From Minisyncoccota bacterium (GTDB lineage Bacteria > Patescibacteriota > Minisyncoccia > Phycocordibacterales > UBA2100): 11,937 nt of DNA. The DNA lies in the NCBI GenBank assembly GCA_020058565.1, contig JAGVDT010000101.1:1-11937 (forward strand), written 5' to 3'. Positions 1 through 5,175 of this stretch are shown piece by piece. Under the pieces are notes generated by a model. It searched no databases. It was not told the DNA's origin and saw nothing but the letters and a program-made list of their open reading frames with translations. Within the stretch, counting starts at the first letter, position 1. Each line of letters starts with the position of its first letter. The translations under genes and the position numbers were made by a program.

Positions 1-177
1 ATTGTTAGCGCGCTTTCGGGCGATGGAAAACGAACGGATGTCATCTTTGGCAACGCGGCCTTCTTTTTCAAACTCGTAATGCTGACTTCTATTTTCAACG
101 AGTTTGTCAATGAAGGTACGGCCGTTTTTCAAGATGACGTGGATGCGCTTTCCTTTGCGGGCTGTCGTATGCTTCAT
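1..177 (-). CDS. Small basic hypothetical protein, 3' end outside the window
   Basis: The reading frame starts with ATG at 177 and runs leftward off the window without a stop, giving 59 residues. The protein begins MKHTTARKGKRIHVILKNGR and is rich in Lys/Arg, with a beta-strand-like IHVILKNGRTFIDKLVE stretch followed by a charged segment. The start is supported by one of the best Shine-Dalgarno sites in the window, GGAGGTGA on the minus strand, about four bases upstream. I do not recognise a family. The basic character would fit a nucleic-acid-associated protein, but that is a guess. The end of the gene is not visible. Confidence 0.75.
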   Translation of the reverse strand, partial: MKHTTARKGKRIHVILKNGRTFIDKLVENRSQHYEFEKEGRVAKDDIRSFSIARKRANN

Positions 178-180
178 CGC

Positions 181-224
181 GTCACCTCCGTAAATAATTT
201 ATCACGCTACCAAACTAATATCAA
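181..224 (-). promoter_or_regulatory. Promoter and SD of the leftmost gene
   Basis: Read on the minus strand there is TTGATA (219-224), a 17-base spacer and TAAATT (196-201), followed by GGAGGTGAC (181-189) and the ATG at 177. The predicted transcript would start close to the SD, so the leader is only about 12 nt. The -35, spacer and -10 are all close to the sigma70 consensus, but no experiment supports the site. Confidence 0.5.
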
Positions 225-291
225 ATACTAGAAGTTCTACCGTCCTACTCGGGGTAGAAAAAAATGACTCAAACAAACGTTAAAACTATTT

Positions 292-302
292 GCTCCCCGG
301 GT
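292..302 (-). other. Fragment identical to the tRNA-Asn 3' end
   Basis: GCTCCCCGGGT matches 2231-2241 exactly: on the minus strand it is the acceptor-stem 3' strand plus discriminator of tRNA-Asn. Eleven bases alone could be chance. It matters because a second tRNA-like piece in the opposite orientation lies at 465-509 in the same non-coding stretch. Confidence 0.35.
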
Positions 303-341
303 CCTCCTTCGCTCCATCCTTCGCGTAAAGCTTCGGAGGAC
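301..341. repeat. Inverted repeat GTCCTCC/GGAGGAC
   Basis: GTCCTCC (301-307) pairs with GGAGGAC (335-341) around a 27-nt loop that contains two TTCGC copies. It is the leftmost hairpin of the non-coding cluster. No U-tract follows on either strand, so it is not a normal terminator. Confidence 0.6.
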
Positions 342-386
342 ACAGTAAGGCTACGGCAGGAGAAACTAGGATCCTCCTAAGCGCTC

Positions 387-408
387 GAAAATTGTCGCCA
401 CAATTTTC
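387..408. repeat. Hairpin, 9-bp perfect stem
   Basis: GAAAATTGT (387-395) and ACAATTTTC (400-408) form a perfect 9-bp stem closed by the four-base loop CGCC. It is the second hairpin of the cluster. No T-tract follows. Confidence 0.8.
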
Positions 409-421
409 TCCGCTCAGTCCT

Positions 422-463
422 GATTTTGCGACTCGCAAAGCTTTGCGAGTACTCCGCAAAATC
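422..463. repeat. Nested palindrome inside a hairpin
   Basis: The outer arms GATTTTGCG (422-430) and CGCAAAATC (455-463) pair perfectly. Between them sits a perfect 20-bp palindrome, ACTCGCAAAGCTTTGCGAGT (431-450), followed by ACTC (451-454). Without the inner palindrome the outer arms would form a simple hairpin with loop ACTC. The inner palindrome also begins with ACTC, so it looks like an insertion that duplicated a four-base target, although a purely structural origin cannot be excluded. Confidence 0.85.
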
Positions 464-464
464 T

Positions 465-509
465 TTCGAATCCTACCGCAACAGTCTCCCAGACTGTTGC
501 TCCCGGGGA
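465..509 (+). other. tRNA T-arm/acceptor-like fragment interrupted by a hairpin
   Basis: TTCGAATCCTACC (465-477) is identical to the T-loop and 3' T-stem of tRNA-Asn (complement of 2239-2251). In the tRNA the next bases are CGGGGA. Here CGGGGA comes at 504-509, after a 26-base block that contains the hairpin at 478-500. Removing that block restores the tRNA-Asn order. The T-loop is conserved among all tRNAs, so the source need not be tRNA-Asn. No other tRNA arm is recognisable, so this is not a functional tRNA. Confidence 0.45.
478..500. repeat. Hairpin, 10-bp perfect stem with 3-nt loop
   Basis: GCAACAGTCT (478-487) and AGACTGTTGC (491-500) pair perfectly around loop CCC. It lies inside the tRNA-like fragment at 465-509. 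It is the tightest stem in the cluster, and no T-tract follows. Confidence 0.85.
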
Positions 510-528
510 TCAAACTTCGTTTGCTCCC
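506..528. repeat. Hairpin CAAAC-TTC-GTTTG with extended stem
   Basis: CAAAC (511-515) pairs with GTTTG (519-523). After one mismatch the stem extends with GGGA (506-509) and TCCC (525-528). It is the rightmost hairpin of the cluster. Confidence 0.6.
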
Positions 529-599
529 GCCGACCGACGTATTCAGAACTTCAGACTGGGGCAGAACAATGAAGGAGGCAGAGATATTAGGAATAGTGT

Positions 600-628
600 G
601 AAAAGGAAGCCGCTTTGTGGGCGGCTTC
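600..628 (-). terminator. Rho-independent terminator of the kinase-like gene
   Basis: On the minus strand GAAGCCGC (621-628) and GCGGCTTC (606-613) form an 8-bp GC-rich stem with a seven-base loop, followed by CTTTT. It lies 18 bases past the stop of the gene at 647. A 7-bp pair TATCCTG/CAGGATA (640-646, 656-662) also straddles that stop codon. Confidence 0.75.
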
Positions 629-646
629 TCAAGCGGTCGTATCCTG

Positions 647-1273
647 CTAAGAAAACAGGATATCAGCATGCTTTCGCGTCTCGAGGAAGATTTTCTGCCG
701 AGACATATTGCCGTCAATCCGCACCCACTTTTGTGATGGGGGCATGGCGCGAAGCGCGCTGCTGAACTTTTCGAGGTCTTCTAGCTTCTCGACATCAATG
801 CCGCGTTTTTGTACACGTTCCAAGGCGACCCTTGGGTCAGTATCAATCCAAACGAGTAGGTTGGGCTTCGGGATAAGTTCAAGCAACTGTTCGGTCTTCT
901 CGTCACGCTTTCCGGTCATAGCAAGTGCCATGGCCGTCCGGCAGTAAATCGAGCGTGGCTCGACTACGTGCATCCCGGCAGCCAATAGCGGCTCGATTTC
1001 TGTATTGTGGTTCCTGATCACGTCGAAAGCCTTGGCGAAATCCACGACATGATCGCCATAGTACGTGCGGCGATCCGTGCGGCCATGCTGCCACGCAAGC
1101 GTGTGCATGAGCTTGCTGATGAAATCGGTTCGTGACTCGGCAAGGTACGTCGGACCGTATTTTTTGAGCAGGTAATACGTAAGTTTTCCTGCTTGAGTTG
1201 ACTTGCCTGCGCCGTCAATACCTGTGTACTGGATGTGCTTACCCCGCTTGGGAGTAGACGACTGCGTTGGCAT
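647..1273 (-). CDS. tmk: Thymidylate kinase-like P-loop kinase
   Basis: A 208-residue P-loop kinase of the dTMP kinase family, which phosphorylates dTMP to dTDP using ATP in the cytosol. The Walker A motif is GIDGAGKST (residues 18-26), preceded by a short variable tail. EPRSIYCRTAMA (about 104-115) stands where the family's DRY/DR substrate motif lies, with the usual Asp replaced by Glu. ALERVQKRGIDVEKLE (about 149-164) matches the LID region, and WVRIDGN precedes the C-terminal helix as in Tmk. The length is normal for the family. The ATG is preceded by GGGGTG at SD distance. A terminator follows the gene, so it is probably transcribed alone. A related kinase such as deoxynucleoside kinase cannot be excluded because the DR motif is altered. 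Confidence 0.8.
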   Translation of the reverse strand: MPTQSSTPKRGKHIQYTGIDGAGKSTQAGKLTYYLLKKYGPTYLAESRTDFISKLMHTLAWQHGRTDRRTYYGDHVVDFAKAFDVIRNHNTEIEPLLAAGMHVVEPRSIYCRTAMALAMTGKRDEKTEQLLELIPKPNLLVWIDTDPRVALERVQKRGIDVEKLEDLEKFSSALRAMPPSQKWVRIDGNMSRQKIFLETRKHADILFS

Positions 1274-1353
1274 TTCGGCACCCCTTTTCGTGAGTTTGTT
1301 ATGTACATCTTCTGGCGCAGAAAATAAATTACCTTGCCTACCATGTCAAGTCG

Positions 1354-2142
1354 CTACCAATCCAGCCCAGCTACGCACTCCAAAAGATCCGCATGAACGA
1401 TCGAATTAGAGATCACCGCCCCCTTAAAGGCCTTGCTGTAGTCCAATTGTTTTCCTTCAAAATCAGTAATCATGCCGCCAGCCTTTTTCAGTATGACTTC
1501 CACGGCAACCAGATCGTGCGTGTTTATGTTTTTCTCGACATAGCCAGCGAGCCTTCCGCGCGCGACCAAGCATGCACGATACACCGAGCCGCTAAAGCCG
1601 ACGATCCGCGCTCTTTTCTCGACGAGACGTGCGAGAAGGGCTGCTTGTGAAGCATTCTTCAAAAGCTTTTCTGGGCTGCCCGAGACGGCGATTGGGGCAC
1701 CTGCAATTCCTACTGAGGATACGTGGATTGGCTTTCCGTTGCAAAGACTGTCACTATCCTGTGTCGCTTCGTAGAGGAGATCGAGAAATGGGTCATACGC
1801 AACGCCAACCTCTGGGATCCCGTCGACTGCTAGCCCAAGGGAAAACATGGCTGTTGGCAAGCCCCAGGTAAAGGCTCGTGTACCGTCAATTGGATCGCAA
1901 ATCCACCTTCGACCCATTCCGTATTCCGCGGTGCTTTCTTCTTCACCGACTATGCCGTCATTGAATTGTTTGCTCAATTCTTCGATTACGAGGCGATTTA
2001 TTTCAATATCCGCCTGCGTGACAGGAGAGTCGTCGCTTTTCCGCTCGACCACCACATCGTCGGAGAAATACTTGAGCATTACCGCACCGGCTTGCCGGGC
2101 AATTTTTTTCGCTACGTCGAGTTCTTTGGCGAATTCGTTCAC
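1354..2142 (-). CDS. Inositol-monophosphatase family phosphatase, HisN-like
   Basis: A 262-residue Mg-dependent sugar/amino-alcohol phosphatase of the inositol monophosphatase superfamily. Metal-binding motifs are GEE (66-68), DPIDGTRAF (83-91) and an HDLVAVEVILKKAGG segment (209-223) that corresponds to the family's WDxAA...EAGG; Trp is replaced by His but the metal-ligand Asp 210 is kept. RAFTWGLP after DPIDGT resembles histidinol-phosphatase-type members (HisN), while 3'-phosphoadenosine phosphatase or inositol phosphatase remain possible. No histidine pathway genes are nearby. The start is GTG at 2142 without an SD; a TATATT box lies exactly six bases upstream, suggesting a leaderless mRNA. 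The gap to the downstream kinase-like gene is 80 bp. Confidence 0.85.
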   Translation of the reverse strand: MNEFAKELDVAKKIARQAGAVMLKYFSDDVVVERKSDDSPVTQADIEINRLVIEELSKQFNDGIVGEEESTAEYGMGRRWICDPIDGTRAFTWGLPTAMFSLGLAVDGIPEVGVAYDPFLDLLYEATQDSDSLCNGKPIHVSSVGIAGAPIAVSGSPEKLLKNASQAALLARLVEKRARIVGFSGSVYRACLVARGRLAGYVEKNINTHDLVAVEVILKKAGGMITDFEGKQLDYSKAFKGAVISNSIVHADLLECVAGLDW

Positions 2143-2148
2143 TCGAGA

Positions 2149-2154
2149 AATATA
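2149..2154 (-). promoter_or_regulatory. -10 box TATATT for a leaderless GTG start
   Basis: TATATT on the minus strand ends six bases before the GTG at 2142, which places the expected transcript start on the G of the start codon. No convincing -35 is seen. The same spacing recurs at six other genes in the window. Confidence 0.55.
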
Positions 2155-2190
2155 GCACGCTTCCTAACGAAAGTTCGGATGTCCAATTCG

Positions 2191-2205
2191 GGTATCTAAG
2201 ATACC
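2191..2205. repeat. Perfect small palindrome GGTATCT-A-AGATACC
   Basis: Seven-base arms with a one-base centre, between the phosphatase promoter and the tRNA-Asn 3' end. On the minus strand the tRNA is followed by a T-rich run (2206-2225) and then this palindrome, so it may help end the tRNA transcript or act as an operator upstream of the phosphatase gene. Neither role can be shown. Confidence 0.45.
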
Positions 2206-2228
2206 TATATAAACAAACAAAATTCTGA

Positions 2229-2303
2229 TGGCTCCCCGGGTAGGATTCGAACCTACGACCAACTCGTTAACAGCGAGCTGCGCTACCGCTGCGCTACCGG
2301 GGA
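2229..2303 (-). tRNA. tRNA-Asn (anticodon GTT), CCA encoded
   Basis: The minus strand folds into a full cloverleaf. Acceptor TCCCCGG pairs with CCGGGGA; the D arm has GCGC pairs; the anticodon stem GCTCG/CGAGT carries loop CTGTTAA with anticodon GTT; the T arm is GTAGG-TTCGAAT-CCTAC; the discriminator is G. The 3' CCA is encoded at 2229-2231. The 5' 21 bases overlap the end of the GIY-YIG reading frame. A GTGC-GAAA-GCAC mini-hairpin (2310-2321) lies just upstream of the 5' end, inside that reading frame. Confidence 0.97.
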
Positions 2304-2549
2304 ATATATGTGCTTTCGCACGAACTCCCGACCTCGAAATGATTTAAGCTGCCTTTCACGCTCCAATGCTTTCTCACGTGAATCATGAACCTCAAAATAA
2401 ACCAACGTCCAGAAGCCAGGATACCGGGCAGTATACGCTTTTGGTATCAAATGTAAATTGCGCATTTGGAGTCTTTCTTCGAGATTCTGGGTCTGTCCAA
2501 TATAGATTTTGTCAGCGTCTGAATTATGAATCGCGTAAACGGTAAACAT
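2283..2549 (-). CDS. GIY-YIG nuclease domain protein ending inside tRNA-Asn
   Basis: An 88-residue single-domain GIY-YIG protein of the small UvrC N-terminal-like/UPF0213 type. The motifs are VYAIHNSDADKIYIGQT (GIY as VYA, YIG at about 16-18), an Arg in the NLEERL helix (catalytic Arg candidate), and a SREKALERERQLKSFRG helix that carries the expected catalytic Glu. Such domains cut DNA using one metal ion. The stop TAG lies in the D stem of tRNA-Asn, so the last seven or so residues are encoded by tRNA sequence. No SD precedes the ATG. Upstream lies a damaged tRNA-Asn 5' half and its promoter, so the gene seems to sit inside a split tRNA locus. Confidence 0.88.
   Translation of the reverse strand: MFTVYAIHNSDADKIYIGQTQNLEERLQMRNLHLIPKAYTARYPGFWTLVYFEVHDSREKALERERQLKSFRGREFVRKHIYSPVAQR
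2291..2304 (-). repeat. Direct repeat copy A (5' end of intact tRNA-Asn)
   Basis: TTCCCCGGTAGCGC on the minus strand is identical to 2587-2600. The two copies are 296 bp apart and bracket the GIY-YIG gene. Confidence 0.9.
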
Positions 2550-2557
2550 GAAAATGA

Positions 2558-2599
2558 GAGCAGCGCTACCTCCGCCAGCTGGCGGAGCGCTACCGGGGA
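2558..2599 (-). pseudogene. Damaged duplicate of the tRNA-Asn 5' half
   Basis: The minus strand reads TCCCCGGTAGCGC, then a 16-bp palindrome, then GGTAGCGC-T-GCTC. The intact tRNA reads TCCCCGGTAGCGC, AGC, GGTAGCGC-A-GCTC. So the acceptor 5' strand, D arm and first anticodon-stem bases are copied, with the three D-loop bases AGC replaced by the palindrome. Similarity stops there and the 3' half is missing. It is a relic, not a working tRNA. Confidence 0.75.
2571..2586. repeat. 16-bp perfect palindrome in the tRNA relic
   Basis: TCCGCCAGCTGGCGGA is its own reverse complement and is flanked on both sides by GGTAGCGC (minus strand), a pair that is native to the tRNA-Asn D arm. It may belong to a family of over-represented palindromes in this genome, which cannot be judged from one copy. 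Confidence 0.9.
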
Positions 2600-2600
2600 A
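2587..2600 (-). repeat. Direct repeat copy B (5' end of the tRNA relic)
   Basis: Identical 14-mer to 2291-2304. Together the copies mark the likely edges of the inserted segment that carries the GIY-YIG gene. Confidence 0.9.
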
Positions 2601-2610
2601 AATGGTGGAG

Positions 2611-2616
2611 AGTATA
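2611..2616 (-). promoter_or_regulatory. -10 box TATACT, likely the original tRNA-Asn promoter
   Basis: TATACT on the minus strand would start RNA near 2603-2604, about four bases before the first base of the tRNA relic, a typical tRNA leader length. The -35 candidate TATGGA (18-base spacer) is weak. If used, one transcript would hold the relic, the GIY-YIG message and intact tRNA-Asn. Confidence 0.45.
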
Positions 2617-2638
2617 GCCGTTTTTTAATATTTTTCCA

Positions 2639-2644
2639 TACAAT
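2639..2644 (+). promoter_or_regulatory. -10 box TACAAT upstream of the MOSC gene
   Basis: TACAAT lies about 90 bases before the MOSC start, with no clear -35. It is divergent from the tRNA/GIY-YIG promoter. The leader between it and the gene shows no structure I can name. Confidence 0.3.
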
Positions 2645-2737
2645 TTGCTAGACCCTAAAGACGGCGACAAGAAAGTCTATATGCGGTATAAACACTTTCA
2701 GCTGCCCTTTCACAGTAGAAAACGAAGGAGTGCTTGA

Positions 2738-3480
2738 ATGGCAATAAAAATCGATACCCTCTGGAAAGCACCGGTAAAAGGCGCGCTCGGCTATCGCCAC
2801 ACACAAATCACGGTAGATCCGATCGTCGGTGTGCAACAAGACCGGCAGTACGCCATACGGCGCACACCCGGCGACATGAAAGTATGGGCGCCAAAAGCCG
2901 CCTTCTATGTCTGTATGAATACGTCGCAGATGGCAACTGAATCCCCTGCGTTTCAGCATCGCAATGTCGAATCCGGGAAGCTCGATCCAAAGTACCTCTG
3001 GGTCTTACACATAGACTCAAAGCAAAGACAATTCTGGAGGTCCAGTACGCTGGCAATCAATACAGCCTCCACGACACCAAAGGTGCCTACGTTTCTTTTC
3101 TCAATCTGGCAAGTGTGAAAGCTCTGTCGGATTTTATGGGAGAAAGGATAGATCCGCAGCGATTTCGCATGAATGTTTGGATGCGAGGTCTCAAGCCTTT
3201 CGAAGAACTGACGTGGGTCGACAAATTCCCTGGCACCAAAGAGATACAGGTCGGCGCATGTCGTTTCCGGGTCGACGATGCCTGCGAACGCTGCAAAGCT
3301 ATAGAAGCCAGCCCAGCGACGGGAAAATACGATCTCGAAATTCGAGAAGCTCTCAGCAATATGATGTCCCAGCGAGGATACAAATCGCCACACCGCCAAA
3401 CTCCGTGCGTAATGGGCATCCTCGCCCAGCCTCTTGCTAACTGTTTTATTCGCAGGGGTGACACAATAACGCCCGCGTAA
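2738..3480 (+). pseudogene. MOSC-domain protein split by a one-base frameshift
   Basis: The N-terminal part (frame from ATG 2738, with AAGGAG SD at 2725-2730) shows the MOSC N-terminal barrel: LWKAPVKGALGYRHTQITVD, then VGVQQDRQYAIRR. That frame hits TGA at 3116-3118. The C-terminal MOSC domain continues in the -1 frame: residues ILEVQYAGNQYSLHD, then SFLNLASVKALSDFMGERID, and DACERCKAIEASPATG (the Cys region that contacts molybdenum in YcbX/mARC-type proteins), ending at TAA 3478-3480. Frame-1 homology begins before 3115, so this is not two genes. The shift falls near the GGG at 3000-3002: adding one base there gives DPKYLWGLTHRLKAKT without a break. Total length (about 247 residues) suits the family. 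It could be a pseudogene, an assembly error or, less likely, programmed frameshifting. No molybdenum-cofactor genes are seen nearby. Confidence 0.8.
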
Positions 3481-3512
3481 TTGCCCCAACCAGCGCTTCG
3501 AAGTCAAAGCAG

Positions 3513-3545
3513 CAGGCCCTGTCACATAGACAGGGCCTGTACATT
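3513..3545. terminator. Bidirectional terminator between convergent genes
   Basis: CAGGCCCTGTC (3513-3523) and GACAGGGCCTG (3529-3539) form a perfect 11-bp stem with loop ACATA. It sits between the end of the MOSC gene (plus) and the end of the membrane-protein gene (minus). The T-rich flanks are modest on both sides. Confidence 0.8.
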
Positions 3546-3561
3546 TGGCACCCTTTTGTTG

Positions 3562-4017
3562 CTACGGGATGCTTCCTATTTCGTGACTCCGCGCTTCACG
3601 GAAAGCGCATACCGCAAATGTCACGAAAAGCGTCACGACGAGCGAGATGAAAGCGCTCACCGCAACACCAAATATTAGATTCACAACATCCGCGTATCTG
3701 CACAGGAAATCGACGGGAAATGTCTGGAGCTTGCAGGTTTGCATTGCCATCACCGTAAGCAACATTCCCGTGACCAGAAATACGACGACGAAGCTTACCA
3801 GCATCTCCAGAACTCTTTCCGGCGGATCGTCGTTCTCCGGACTGCGCGCAAATAGATACAGAGCGAAGAACAGTGGGCAGATTACATGGACAAACACGAT
3901 AATGCGCCAGACGTCGCTCGTTATAACCTCGAGCAGGTCGTACCAGTACACGAGAGCCACGAAGACACACAGTACGAGCGTGTCGAACATTGTGGAAAGG
4001 ACTTTTTTCGGGTGCAT
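3562..4017 (-). CDS. Hypothetical four-helix membrane protein
   Basis: A 151-residue protein with four likely membrane helices at about 10-27, 37-58, 70-92 and 112-138. A charged loop with SPENDDPPER lies between helices 2 and 3, a Cys-containing loop (TCKLQTFPVDFLC) between 3 and 4, and a polar tail ends the protein. I do not recognise a family. I chose ATG 4017 rather than GTG 4023 because the purine-rich GAGGGAAG lies at SD distance only from the ATG. It is convergent with the MOSC gene and divergent from the gene at 4186, so it is probably transcribed alone. Confidence 0.75.
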   Translation of the reverse strand: MHPKKVLSTMFDTLVLCVFVALVYWYDLLEVITSDVWRIIVFVHVICPLFFALYLFARSPENDDPPERVLEMLVSFVVVFLVTGMLLTVMAMQTCKLQTFPVDFLCRYADVVNLIFGVAVSAFISLVVTLFVTFAVCAFREARSHEIGSIP

Positions 4018-4110
4018 GACCACTTCCCTCTACCATTCCTGAGGACAATTTCCTCTGGTGAAGAAATACAACATTTTCGTACATGTGTCCATGTGCATCA
4101 GAAATCTGCA

Positions 4111-4150
4111 GCTTTCGGAAATTTCTCACATATGCGATAGTGCCGAAAGC
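4111..4150 (+). repeat. Inverted repeat GCTTTCGG/CCGAAAGC upstream of the gene at 4186
   Basis: Eight-base arms at 4111-4118 and 4143-4150 flank 24 bases. TTTCGG (4113-4118), a 17-base spacer and GATAGT (4136-4141) make a weak promoter that overlaps the repeat, so it could be an operator for the plus-strand gene. This is an inference from position only. Confidence 0.35.
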
Positions 4151-4185
4151 CTACCCTGATCGTTCACATGCAATAGGAGTCGACC

Positions 4186-4722
4186 TTGAACAACACCACG
4201 CTTGACCTGGAAGCTTTCTTAAAGTCAGTTGACCTCGAAGCGTACGGGTACGATCTGGTGCAGATCCAATACCAGGCCGGTCCAGAGGCATATTTCCTAA
4301 CAGCTAAGGATTTCGTCTCCGCTGAACACGAAATAGCCATCATGTGGATCAGTCCGACGCTGATGTACTTTTTTACCACGCCTGACCTTCCACTTACCGC
4401 CGCCGGAGAAGAAGTGAAAAAGCTTCTCCGGAATACGACGGCGCCACTCCACGCAGACCCAACGACATGGATTTCGCGGGTCGAAATCGACATGGTAGAG
4501 CCTGAGTTGAATGACGGCCACGTATTTGCTACCACCTCCTACACACTTCCAGTCCCTGAGAAGTGTTTGGAGGAATCGCAGGGCATACAGTGGCTGCGTA
4601 TCATGGTTGGCGCAACCATTGCGCGAATGCTTAAGGAATCCTCCGCGATTTTATCCAAGTGCAATGAAACGATCCGCTCTTTGCAAGTCGATCCTCACGA
4701 CGAGACAAAGACCGTGCACTGA
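4186..4722 (+). CDS. Hypothetical soluble protein, TTG start
   Basis: A 178-residue protein with no signal peptide or membrane segment, mildly acidic, and mixed alpha/beta in character. The start is TTG at 4186, supported by AGGAGT (4175-4180) five bases upstream; there is no in-frame ATG near the N-terminus. The C-terminal part (WLRIMVGATIARMLKESSAI, then CNETIRSLQVD) looks helical. I recognise no family or catalytic motif. The gene stands alone, with its own SD and a strong terminator, divergent from the membrane-protein gene. Confidence 0.75.
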   Translation: MNNTTLDLEAFLKSVDLEAYGYDLVQIQYQAGPEAYFLTAKDFVSAEHEIAIMWISPTLMYFFTTPDLPLTAAGEEVKKLLRNTTAPLHADPTTWISRVEIDMVEPELNDGHVFATTSYTLPVPEKCLEESQGIQWLRIMVGATIARMLKESSAILSKCNETIRSLQVDPHDETKTVH

Positions 4723-4748
4723 TCTCGCGGAAACGTGCGTTTGCCGCT

Positions 4749-4778
4749 GGGCGCCCCTAAAAAGGCGCCCTTTCGTTT
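4749..4778 (+). terminator. Rho-independent terminator
   Basis: GGGCGCC (4749-4755) pairs with GGCGCCC (4764-4770) around loop CCTAAAAA and is followed by TTTCGTTT. It lies 26 bases after the stop of the upstream gene. Confidence 0.85.
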
Positions 4779-4820
4779 GCAATTGTCCACACGAAATAAC
4801 TCGGCGTGCAGATTCGGCGG

Positions 4821-4826
4821 TACACT
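4821..4826 (+). promoter_or_regulatory. -10 box TACACT for a leaderless start
   Basis: TACACT ends six bases before the ATG at 4833, so the transcript is expected to begin at the start codon. No SD precedes this ATG. Confidence 0.5.
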
Positions 4827-4832
4827 ATAGGC

Positions 4833-5015
4833 ATGGCTAAGCACCCTAGGGATCCTTTTAACCTGAAGCAGAAGGTAAATTTCTATGTGTCGGTATCGAT
4901 GATCGCGTGCTTTGGATTTTTGATGTCTATCACCGTTGTCCAGGCACTCAACAAACACGCACCCATCCTAAAAGTAGTCTCTAGCCCCATAGACCTCGAC
5001 TACGACCACTATTGA
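4833..5015 (+). CDS. Small single-pass membrane protein
   Basis: A 60-residue protein beginning MAKHPRDPFNLKQKVNFYVS. It has a short basic N-terminus, one membrane helix at about 18-38 (from YVSVSMIACFGFLMSITVVQ) and an acidic tail ending DLDYDHY. A longer GTG start at 4806 is possible, but the -10 box spacing and the lack of an SD favour ATG 4833. Flanking terminators on both sides make it a stand-alone gene. The family is unknown; the size and the terminators argue for a real small gene. Confidence 0.7.
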   Translation: MAKHPRDPFNLKQKVNFYVSVSMIACFGFLMSITVVQALNKHAPILKVVSSPIDLDYDHY

Positions 5016-5052
5016 CCCATACCAAGGCCCGGCCTTGGTATGGGCGTTTTCT
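5016..5052 (+). terminator. Strong rho-independent terminator at the stop codon
   Basis: CCCATACCAAGG and CCTTGGTATGGG form a 12-bp stem with loop CCCGG, directly after the TGA and followed by CGTTTTCTT. From here to about 5175 there are about 120 bases in which I see only a small GGCAG/CTGCC hairpin (5095-5107) and no gene. Confidence 0.9.
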
Positions 5053-5175
5053 TACTAATTCCGATGCAGACAAACTTAGGCAAACCATGTTGATGGCAGA
5101 CGCTGCCGTAACCTTGACCAAAAAAGCATATAGTTATGTCAGAGAGAGGGCGTAGAAACCAGTCTCGATCCAAGC

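Larger units (their letters stand above)
225..600. other. Gene-free stretch packed with inverted repeats
   Basis: I see no credible gene here. The open frames on both strands follow from the base composition of the palindromes and have no start signal or family resemblance. The stretch holds at least five hairpins (301-341, 387-408, 422-463, 478-500, 506-528) and a weaker TTCTACC/GGTAGAA pair (235-241 with 253-259). Two short segments match tRNA-Asn of this window. It separates the divergently placed leftmost gene from the 3' end of the kinase-like gene. It could be a palindromic repeat island, a relic of a tRNA-targeting element, or a structured RNA; the sequence alone does not decide. Confidence 0.7.

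Noticed and set aside
286..717. A 143-codon minus-strand frame across the hairpin island and into the kinase-like gene
   Set aside because: It reads through palindromes, overlaps the terminator and the 3' end of a recognised gene in another frame, and has no SD, promoter or family resemblance.
3115..3118. GTGA overlap suggesting two translationally coupled genes in the MOSC region
   Set aside because: MOSC-like residues in the downstream frame begin well before the GTG, so the second part is a frame-shifted continuation, not a separate gene.
2953..3525. Long minus-strand frames opposite the MOSC gene
   Set aside because: The plus strand encodes a recognisable MOSC protein in both halves; the antisense frames have no motif and one runs into the shared terminator.
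5086..5154. A 22-codon frame starting with ATG in the gap before the GH15-like gene
   Set aside because: No SD, no -10 at useful spacing and no distinctive composition; too short to support.
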